The translations under genes and the position numbers were made by a program. From assembly GCA_023665245.1 (NCBI GenBank), contig JAMPEH010000152.1, positions 1 through 5,983 of the forward strand: a stretch of 5,983 nucleotides of DNA, given 5' to 3'. Each line of letters starts with the position of its first letter. Positions within the stretch are counted from its first letter, which is position 1. The notes under the pieces are model-generated. The model saw only the letters and a program-made list of their open reading frames with translations, ran no database searches and was not told the DNA's origin. The stretch is from Muribaculaceae bacterium. Its GTDB lineage: Bacteria; Pseudomonadota; Alphaproteobacteria; Rs-D84. This document shows, piece after piece, positions 1-3,854 of this stretch.

Positions 1-74
1 GGATCGCCAGGGGCTGGCCACGGGAAGACGCGCTCAAAAAGCCCGTCGGCCCGCAGGGCCGGAAATGCCGCTGA
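1..74 (+). CDS. C-terminal end of a helix-turn-helix-like repeat protein (partial, start off window)
   Basis: Reading from base 3, the frame gives 23 codons (IARGWPREDALKKPVGPQGR then KCR) and stops at TGA 72-74. The segment ARGWPREDALKKP matches the end of the repeat modules in the protein at 620-1714, which end RGWTLEQAL, RGWDLESAL and LGWDLKRAL. This identifies the piece as the tail of a second protein of the same family; the rest lies upstream of the window. The match is short, but the G-W-x3-x-AL spacing is exact and the other two frames give only Ala/Arg/Pro-rich sequence. A role in DNA binding is inferred from the module's helix-turn-helix look, not shown. Confidence 0.6.
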   Translation, partial: IARGWPREDALKKPVGPQGRKCR

Positions 75-218
75 CGGCAAAGCATCTGCCAGGCACAGCG
101 CTTTCTGTACCGGAACCGGCAGGCAGCGGGGCGCGCCCGCTGCCGCGGCCGCTCCCCGCAGGAACAAAATTGCCGTCGGCGCGGGACTGAGGGCGCGGGC
201 AAATGCGAGGAGAACAGC
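75..218. other. Intergenic region with a strong hairpin, no gene seen
   Basis: These 144 bases separate the stop of the upstream repeat protein from the next start. No plausible gene is seen. Two frames stay open here, but their translations are Ala/Arg/Gly/Pro-rich and have no start or family resemblance. The region holds a 9-bp perfect hairpin (122-144) and ends in the GAGGAGA ribosome binding site (207-213) of the following gene. I see no convincing sigma-70 promoter and no T-tract terminator on the plus strand. Confidence 0.5.
122..144. repeat. Perfect 9-bp inverted repeat (hairpin)
   Basis: GGCAGCGGG (122-130) pairs perfectly with CCCGCTGCC (136-144) around a five-base loop. The stem is almost all G-C and should be very stable in RNA. 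There is no T-run after it on either strand, so it is not a canonical intrinsic terminator. It could be an mRNA processing or stabilising structure, or a protein-binding site upstream of the gene at 219. Confidence 0.6.
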
Positions 219-593
219 ATGAGCAAGAAAACTGAAAACAGAACAGAACATAAAGAAAACGCGTTGCTGGCACAGCTGCCATCGGATATGCCATGGTCAT
301 GCGAGGACCGGATCGAGCACCTGCCCGACGGGAGCATATTTTATGAATGCGGCTGGTACGAAGAGAAATTCGACTGCTCCAGCCCGGAGACATGCGCCGC
401 CTCCGGCACGGTCATAAAATACGCAGGCATGCCCGTGGCATGGGCCATGTACGATGGGGACGGCGCAGCCAACGCATTTGGGCACGAGCCCGGGTTCGCC
501 AGCCTGCCCGTCATCACTGCGGAAAAGCTCCATGCCGCGCTGGAGGCCATGCTGGGGCTCCGGTGCCTGTGCCGCAGGCAGCCTGAAAATTAA
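219..593 (+). CDS. Hypothetical protein, 124 aa, cysteine-containing
   Basis: I do not recognise this protein. It starts at ATG 219, five bases after GAGGAGA (207-213), a good ribosome binding site that decides the start. The N-terminal 16 residues are polar and charged (MSKKTENRTEHKEN). The middle has six scattered cysteines in total (28, 44, 53, 59, 116, 118) around aromatic residues (FYECGWYEEKFDC at 41-53), and a glycine-rich stretch follows near 80-92. The C-terminal part (ITAEKLHAALEAMLGLRC, about 99-116) looks like an amphipathic helix. There is no signal peptide and no membrane segment. It lies between two members of the repeat-protein family and is probably the first gene of the operon reaching 3415. 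The cysteines do not form a standard paired CxxC zinc ribbon, so metal binding is only possible. Confidence 0.75.
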   Translation: MSKKTENRTEHKENALLAQLPSDMPWSCEDRIEHLPDGSIFYECGWYEEKFDCSSPETCAASGTVIKYAGMPVAWAMYDGDGAANAFGHEPGFASLPVITAEKLHAALEAMLGLRCLCRRQPEN

Positions 594-619
594 AAAGCCA
601 TGGAAAGAGGGGTGCCGCC

Positions 620-1714
620 ATGCCGAAGAACGCCATACCCTGCCGGGACCACACCGGGCAGGAATTCAGCTCCATATCCGAAATGTCCCAGGCATGGGGC
701 ATCCCGATGTCCACGGTCAAGAACCGGCTGCAAAGGGGCTGGACCCTGGAGCAGGCCCTGACGATCCCCAACAGGGGCACAAACAAGAAAGTCAAGCACA
801 GCAAGCCGCTCCGGGACCACGAGGGTACCTGGTTCCCATGCGTCCGGGAGATGTGCGAGAAATGGGGCATCCCCGAGAAAGTCTACTGGTCCCGGAAGCG
901 CGTCTGCAAATGGCCGCTGAACAAGATCCTGACCACCCCGGTCAACGACATGCCGCCGAACGCAGCGCGCGTCAAAGACCACCTTGGCCAGGAATTCCCG
1001 TCCATCAGCCACATGTGCCGGCACTGGCATGTGGGCCTGTCGACCTACCGGGAGCGCCGCAAGCGGGGCTGGGACCTGGAATCGGCCCTGACCGAGAAGC
1101 AGCGCATGCCCGGCGTGCCGAAAACGGAAGCCTGCAGAGACCACCTGGGGAACGAATACCCGTCAAAAGCGGCCATGTGCAAGGCCTGGGGCAAGACCCG
1201 CTACTGCGTCCAGTCCAGGCTGGACCTGGGCTGGGACTTAAAACGCGCCCTGGAGGAGCCATTTTCAGTAAATGCCCGCCCCTGCACGGATTATAAAAAC
1301 AGGCAGTTCCCTACATCAAAAGACATGGCCAACTTCCTGGGATTCCCGGAATACGCGTTCCAGAGCCGGAAAGAGCCGGAAAAGCTCATACCGGGATACG
1401 CCGCGAAATACTGGCCGGGCCGCCAGGCAGGGGACATCGCGATAAAATCCTGCCTGTCGTTCCCCTGGTTCCGGGCCAGCGTGTCCGGGAAGCCGGTCAT
1501 CGTCCATTTCGAGTCCATCCTGGACGCGTGGCACGCATCGCCGGACTTCCAGCCGCTCACGACAGAGAACCGCCGGCTCCATGTGGTAAAGCCCGTCCGG
1601 TTCCCCTGGTACCTGGCCGAGCTCGACGGCATGGCCATAATGCTGGACTACTGGTCACTGGCAAAGCTGAACACAGAGACAAATTTCGGCCTGTCAAAGC
1701 CGGACAAAAAATAA
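620..1714 (+). CDS. Protein with five tandem helix-turn-helix-like repeats and a duplicated C-terminal motif
   Basis: The 364-residue protein is built from tandem modules of about 41-45 residues at roughly 8-48, 64-106, 118-158, 172-212 and 222-265. The shared pattern is (C/V)-x-D-H-x-G-x-E-(F/Y)-P-S-x-x-x-M-C-x-x-W-G, a variable turn, then R-x-x-x-G-W-x-L-x-x-A-L. Each module reads as a short strand or turn followed by helices resembling a helix-turn-helix, like the modular DNA-binding repeats seen in phage and mobile-element proteins (family level only; exact name not certain). Repeat 5 is the most diverged and lacks the GW-AL ending. The C-terminus holds a different pair of related segments (FPWFRASVSGKPVIVHF at about 281-297 and FPWYLAELDGMAIMLDYW at about 328-345). 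ATG 620 follows AAAGAGGGG by seven bases. No nuclease motif is seen. Sequence-specific nucleic-acid binding is the likeliest role, by inference. Confidence 0.85.
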   Translation: MPKNAIPCRDHTGQEFSSISEMSQAWGIPMSTVKNRLQRGWTLEQALTIPNRGTNKKVKHSKPLRDHEGTWFPCVREMCEKWGIPEKVYWSRKRVCKWPLNKILTTPVNDMPPNAARVKDHLGQEFPSISHMCRHWHVGLSTYRERRKRGWDLESALTEKQRMPGVPKTEACRDHLGNEYPSKAAMCKAWGKTRYCVQSRLDLGWDLKRALEEPFSVNARPCTDYKNRQFPTSKDMANFLGFPEYAFQSRKEPEKLIPGYAAKYWPGRQAGDIAIKSCLSFPWFRASVSGKPVIVHFESILDAWHASPDFQPLTTENRRLHVVKPVRFPWYLAELDGMAIMLDYWSLAKLNTETNFGLSKPDKK

Positions 1715-1734
1715 AATACAGGAGGGCGCAGACT

Positions 1735-1938
1735 ATGACACCTGAAGAATACGCGCGCGAATGCCGCCGCACAGGCACGCCCATGACCGTGAAAGGCCTG
1801 TTCGGCACCAGCCAGCCCGACGACTGCGAAAACTGCAGCGAGAACCGGCACGACACAGGCGCCGACCGCCGGCTCCCGTGCGGGCAGCAGAACTGCTGGA
1901 TCAGGCTGCACCTGGGCAGCGGCTTCCCGGAGGCCTGA
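1735..1938 (+). CDS. Small cysteine-rich protein, 67 aa
   Basis: ATG 1735 follows GGAGG (1721-1725) by nine bases, and the gene lies 20 bases after the repeat protein, so it is probably cotranslated in the same operon. The frame is also open upstream of this ATG, but only this start has a ribosome binding site. The protein has cysteines at 10, 31, 34, 49 and 54. The CENC pair (31-34) and the later CGQQNC pair (49-54) could ligate one zinc ion. There is no signal peptide. The C-terminal end (WIRLHLGSGFPEA) is unremarkable. I do not recognise a family. A small zinc-binding accessory protein is the most the sequence supports. Confidence 0.7.
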   Translation: MTPEEYARECRRTGTPMTVKGLFGTSQPDDCENCSENRHDTGADRRLPCGQQNCWIRLHLGSGFPEA

Positions 1939-1967
1939 CAAAATTTGCAGCAAGGAGGATTCCTGCT

Positions 1968-2486
1968 ATGAAAGAAATCAGATATGGCGGCAACCTGTTC
2001 CTGCTCGGGCCGGAAAACAAATCCGCCCGCGCAGCCTACGCCGTGACCACAAACGGCATGCTCAAGTCCGGCAGCAGGCTGGTCATGGGCGCGGGCATCG
2101 CCAAATACGCCCGCGACAATTTTAAAGGCATCGACACGGCCCTCGGGAAGCTGGTCGGCGCCAGCGGGAACCACGCCTACTTCCTGGGCGCATGGGAAGA
2201 CGCGAACCGGTCCCGCGCCGGGCTGGACCCCCGCGTCTTCGTCATCTCGTTCCCGACGAAAAACGACTGGCGCGACCCGTCCAGCCTTGCGCTGATTACC
2301 CAGTCGGCCCATGAGGCCATGTCCGTCGCGGACCGGAACAACCTGGATGCCGTCTATATGCCCATGCCCGGCTGCTCCCTCGGCAGGCTGGACTATGCCA
2401 GGGACGTCCGCCCGGCGATCTCCGGCATCCTGGACGGCAGGTTCCATGTGGCCGTGCCCCCAGAAATCTACGACAGGCTCCCGTGA
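1968..2486 (+). CDS. Stand-alone macrodomain protein of the DarG/Poa1-like type (predicted ADP-ribose binding or removing)
   Basis: The 172-residue protein is a single macrodomain. Residues 26-46 (VTTNGMLKSGSRLVMGAGIAK) align with the VNT-x-G-x-MGKGIA signature of DarG and related macrodomains. FPTKNDWRDPSSLALI (95-110) matches the FPTKxxWRxPSxxxxI segment of DarG, where the lysine, here K98, is a catalytic residue in de-ADP-ribosylation. MPGCSLGRLDY (133-143) matches the PPLGCGxGGLDW loop. Known members bind ADP-ribose, remove ADP-ribose from nucleic acid or protein, or dephosphorylate ADP-ribose-1''-phosphate (Poa1). ATG 1968 follows AAGGAGG by about 10 bases; an in-frame extension upstream has no ribosome binding site. 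No DarT-like toxin is present in the window, so it is not an obvious toxin-antitoxin pair. Reversal of host ADP-ribosylation is an attractive inference; substrate unknown. Confidence 0.85.
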   Translation: MKEIRYGGNLFLLGPENKSARAAYAVTTNGMLKSGSRLVMGAGIAKYARDNFKGIDTALGKLVGASGNHAYFLGAWEDANRSRAGLDPRVFVISFPTKNDWRDPSSLALITQSAHEAMSVADRNNLDAVYMPMPGCSLGRLDYARDVRPAISGILDGRFHVAVPPEIYDRLP

Positions 2487-2505
2487 GCCTGGGAAAGGAG
2501 CCCAT

Positions 2506-2748
2506 ATGAGGCCGAAAAAGAAGAAGAAGCACTGCCCGGCCCAGCCCGCCATAAAAACGGCTTACTGGGAGCCCTGTGCCGACGGGCCTGTCACGAAAGC
2601 CCGCTGCTCAGGCTGCGATTTCACCGTCGAGCCCATCCGCGCCGTGGAGACAGGCTGGAGCAGCGCCGAGTTCACGGACGCAAAATATAAATTCTGCCCC
2701 ATGTGCGGGTCAAAAATGTCCGTGCATGGCAAAGACAGCGATGCCTGA
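2506..2748 (+). CDS. Small zinc-ribbon protein, 80 aa
   Basis: ATG 2506 follows GGAAAGGAG (2492-2500) by five bases. The protein opens with a lysine-rich arm (MRPKKKKKH), then has CSGC at 34-37 and CPMCG at 64-68. This is two CxxC knuckles about 26 residues apart, a typical zinc ribbon, with a tyrosine-rich approach (DAKYKFCPMCG) common in small phage-type zinc-ribbon proteins. Extra cysteines stand at 10 and 24. The basic arm fits nucleic-acid contact, but the function is not known. The gene lies 19 bases after the macrodomain gene and 46 before the hydrolase gene, so it is probably in one operon with them. Confidence 0.8.
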   Translation: MRPKKKKKHCPAQPAIKTAYWEPCADGPVTKARCSGCDFTVEPIRAVETGWSSAEFTDAKYKFCPMCGSKMSVHGKDSDA

Positions 2749-2780
2749 CAACAAGCCCGCCGCGCAGCAGGGACCGCAGG

Positions 2781-2788
2781 AAAGGAGG
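2781..2788 (+). promoter_or_regulatory. Ribosome binding site that sets the hydrolase start
   Basis: AAAGGAGG lies six bases upstream of ATG 2795. The reading frame stays open upstream to an ATG at 2576, inside the zinc-ribbon gene, but that start has no comparable site and would overlap the real gene in another frame. The site therefore fixes the start at 2795, directly before the basic and hydrophobic export signal. Confidence 0.75.
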
Positions 2789-2794
2789 CCGCCC

Positions 2795-3415
2795 ATGCAA
2801 AGGCCCAAAAGACACAGGAAACGCCGGCGCACACCCGGCAGGCCGGCAGCCGTGCTGCTGGCCATATTCGCCACGGCCATGTCCATCGGCACGTTCTGCT
2901 CCGCAGGCGACGCGCCCGCAGGCGGGCCAGCCCAGAAGCAGATGCTTGCCAGCGTCAGCTCGCCCGCCACGCAGCCCGCGGAAACGCCCGACATGCCGCT
3001 GCCGGAGCCGGAAGCGCCTGCCTATGGGGATACCGAAGCCGAGACGATGGCCAAGATGCTCTGGGGCGAGTGCCGGGGCTGCAGCCGGCTCCAGCAGGCA
3101 GCGGCGGCCTGGTGCGCCCTGAACCGCGTGGACGACCCGCGCTGGCCCAATGACGTCATATCCGTCATCACCCAGCCCTGCCAGTTCTATGGCTACGACC
3201 AGGGAAACCCCGTCACCCAAGAGCTGCTTGACGTGGCAAACGACGTGCTGGCCCGGTGGGAGCTCGAAAAAGCCGGCCAATATGACAGCGGCCGGGTGCT
3301 GCCGAAAGACTACGTCTTCTTCACCGGCGACGGCGTGCTGAACCACTTCCGGACGGATTTCGCAGACACCGGATCGTGCTGGGACTGGTCCCTGCCGAGC
3401 CCGTATTATGACTGA
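2795..3415 (+). CDS. SleB-like cell wall hydrolase with an N-terminal membrane or signal segment
   Basis: The 206-residue protein begins with a very basic arm (MQRPKRHRKRRR), followed by a hydrophobic stretch at about 18-35 (AAVLLAIFATAMSIGTF), which is a signal peptide or membrane anchor. A Pro/Ala-rich linker runs to about 77. Residues 82-200 resemble the Hydrolase_2/SleB catalytic domain: AKMLWGECRG (86-95) corresponds to the family's x-x-I-x-GEARG motif with the predicted catalytic glutamate E92, then AWCALNRV (105-112), PNDVISVITQPCQF (118-131) and a C-terminal part. SleB-type enzymes cut peptidoglycan as lytic transglycosylases. In a mobile element this would act outside the membrane for wall passage or lysis. 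Cysteines at 93, 96, 107, 129 and 195 could form disulfides. The cysteine at 35 is preceded by Phe, so it is not a proper lipobox. Confidence 0.8.
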   Translation: MQRPKRHRKRRRTPGRPAAVLLAIFATAMSIGTFCSAGDAPAGGPAQKQMLASVSSPATQPAETPDMPLPEPEAPAYGDTEAETMAKMLWGECRGCSRLQQAAAAWCALNRVDDPRWPNDVISVITQPCQFYGYDQGNPVTQELLDVANDVLARWELEKAGQYDSGRVLPKDYVFFTGDGVLNHFRTDFADTGSCWDWSLPSPYYD

Positions 3416-3434
3416 CCCAAAGTAGGAGAGATTA

Positions 3435-3617
3435 TTGCCGGAAAATGCCCATGCCGCCAACATGGGCGATAAAAAAAAACACTGGCATCTTTTGCCCGGA
3501 GGCCAGGCATCCATGCCAGGTATTGCGCCAGGGCGCCCAAAGAAGATTGCCTCTGTCCGAAGCGTGCGGCCCGCGGGCCCGCGGGCGGCTGCACAGCGAT
3601 CAGAGGGCGGACTATAA
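3435..3617 (+). CDS. Possible small protein with a TTG start, 60 aa (weak)
   Basis: A TTG at 3435 lies six bases after AGGAG (3424-3428), which is good ribosome binding site spacing. The 60-residue product (MPENAHAANMGDKKKHWHLL onward) is basic and has no recognised motif. Codon choice drifts from that of the neighbours: it contains CGA, CTA, TTG, TCT and GGT. The frame also runs across the inverted repeats and the minus-strand terminator signature. The Shine-Dalgarno is the only support, so it may be spurious. Confidence 0.2.
   Translation: MPENAHAANMGDKKKHWHLLPGGQASMPGIAPGRPKKIASVRSVRPAGPRAAAQRSEGGL
3442..3467 (-). terminator. Second, weaker minus-strand terminator-like hairpin
   Basis: On the minus strand GCCCATG (3467-3461) pairs perfectly with CATGGGC (3453-3447) around a seven-base loop, followed by A then four T. 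The T-run is short, so alone this would be weak. It lies directly downstream of a better terminator (3471-3519), which suggests a tandem backup. On the plus strand the hairpin is followed by a run of A, not T, so it does not terminate the hydrolase transcript. Confidence 0.35.
3471..3519 (-). terminator. Intrinsic terminator on the minus strand
   Basis: Read on the minus strand, CTGGCAT (3519-3513) pairs perfectly with ATGCCAG (3488-3482), then comes TG and nine consecutive T (3479-3471). The 24-base loop can hold a nested short stem (GCCT with GGGC, one G-U pair), which would shorten it. Stem plus immediate long T-run is the standard factor-independent terminator layout. All genes here read rightward, so a leftward terminator implies a leftward transcript starting somewhere to its right. 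Confidence 0.6.
3550..3606. repeat. Nested inverted repeat around an 18-bp perfect palindrome
   Basis: CCTCTG (3550-3555) pairs with CAGAGG (3601-3606). Inside, GTGC (3564-3567) pairs with GCAC (3591-3594), enclosing the perfect palindrome GCCCGCGGGCCCGCGGGC (3569-3586). The three levels are nested, as in an RNA stem with internal loops. A dimeric protein-binding site at the palindrome is an alternative. In GC-rich DNA part of this could be chance. Confidence 0.5.
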
Positions 3618-3627
3618 ATCCGATCAC
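3596..3627. repeat. Inverted repeat, alternative to part of the nested stem
   Basis: GCGATC (3596-3601) faces GATCAC (3622-3627). This gives six pairs on the minus-strand RNA, including one G-U, with an inner GGA/TCC stem around a seven-base A/T-rich loop (CTATAAA on the plus strand). It shares base 3601 with the neighbouring CCTCTG/CAGAGG stem, so the two would compete at that point. Confidence 0.35.
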
Positions 3628-3663
3628 GGGCGCCTCCTGGCTTTCAGTGCCAAGCAACCTAAC

Positions 3664-3708
3664 GCCGGGAGCGTAAACGGCCCGGCTTGCCGCAGGGCCC
3701 TGCCGGCA
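3664..3708. repeat. Two adjacent GC-rich hairpins
   Basis: GCCGGG (3664-3669) pairs with CCCGGC (3681-3686) around an 11-base loop. Directly after it, TGCCGCAGGG and CCCTGCCGGCA form a near-perfect inverted repeat with one bulged base (3688-3708), centred on the palindrome GCAGGGCCCTGC (3692-3703). No T-run follows on either strand, so these are structural, not terminators. Confidence 0.45.
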
Positions 3709-3747
3709 CAGACGTGCGCTGGCAGGCGCGCTGCGGGACAGGAATAC

Positions 3748-3796
3748 AAAAAGGCCCCTATGCGCAGACCGGGGCGGCGCCAAGCCGTGCCGCCCC
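3748..3796 (-). promoter_or_regulatory. Attenuator-like pair of mutually exclusive hairpins (candidate)
   Basis: On the minus strand GGGGCGGC (3796-3789) pairs perfectly with GCCGCCCC (3778-3771). The GCCCC part of the latter (3775-3771) can instead pair with GGGGC (3758-3754), which is followed by C and five T (3752-3748). The two stems share bases and cannot coexist, which is the arrangement of an antiterminator and a terminator. The downstream stem has only five pairs and a 12-base loop, so it is weak. On the plus strand, the 8-bp hairpin alone could structure the helicase mRNA leader. Confidence 0.25.
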
Positions 3797-3854
3797 CGCG
3801 CTGCCATAGCCATCGCAACACAGAAACAGGGCATCCATACAGTAGGGACATATT

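Larger units (their letters stand above)
3471..3830 (-). ncRNA. Candidate structured leftward non-coding RNA (boundaries uncertain)
   Basis: The 3' end is suggested by the minus-strand terminator at 3471-3519. The 5' end is a guess, since no clear promoter is seen; CATAAT at 3858-3853 on the minus strand resembles a -10 box but has no good -35. Within the interval, inverted repeats follow one another: 3550-3606 (CCTCTG/CAGAGG enclosing a GC palindrome), 3596-3627, 3664-3686, 3688-3708 and 3771-3796. No minus-strand reading frame here has a ribosome binding site. I see no signature of tRNA, tmRNA, RNase P or 6S RNA. Some of these hairpins could equally belong to the helicase mRNA leader on the plus strand. 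Confidence 0.3.
3416..3854. other. 439-base intergenic region rich in inverted repeats, without a convincing gene
   Basis: Between the hydrolase and helicase genes no frame gives a recognisable protein. The longer open frames on both strands are Arg/Ala/Pro/Gly-rich and lack ribosome binding sites, apart from one weak TTG candidate (3435-3617). The region contains at least seven inverted repeats and a run of nine A on the plus strand (3471-3479), which reads as a T-run on the minus strand directly after a stem-loop. It looks like a structured RNA or regulatory region. No clear promoter is seen on either strand. Confidence 0.6.

Noticed and set aside
1..222. Upstream gene overlapping the 219 start through ATGA
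   Set aside because: That frame is open from the window edge to TGA 220-222, but its translation is Ala/Arg/Ser-rich nonsense. The frame ending at 74 carries the recognisable repeat-module tail.
454..1296. Plus-strand open frame of 280 codons overlapping the repeat protein
   Set aside because: It is rich in Pro, Gly, Arg and His, has no ribosome binding site, and is out of frame with the repeat protein, whose five modules are unmistakable.
1557..2552. Long minus-strand open frame (331 codons) opposite the macrodomain region
   Set aside because: It overlaps three rightward genes that have ribosome binding sites and recognisable motifs. Its translation is Gly/Ala/Val/Arg-rich without a recognised fold, a common artefact in GC-rich DNA.
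1968..2748. A DarTG toxin-antitoxin pair
   Set aside because: Only the macrodomain is present. Neither neighbouring gene is long enough or has motifs for a DarT ADP-ribosyltransferase.
2880..2905. Lipoprotein signal in the hydrolase (cysteine 35)
   Set aside because: The residue before the cysteine is Phe, which does not fit the small residue required at that position of a lipobox.
3447..3479. Plus-strand terminator after the hydrolase gene (hairpin followed by nine A)
   Set aside because: On the plus strand the hairpin is followed by A, not T, so the RNA would lack the U-run. The T-run belongs to the minus strand.
3406..3834. Minus-strand open frame of 142 codons across the gap
   Set aside because: There is no Shine-Dalgarno before its ATG, the composition is low-complexity, and it would read through the minus-strand terminator at 3471-3519.
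3416..3854. tRNA, tmRNA, RNase P RNA or CRISPR array in the gap
   Set aside because: No T-loop GTTCGA-type signature, no RNase P or tmRNA conserved segments, and no regularly spaced direct repeats are visible.
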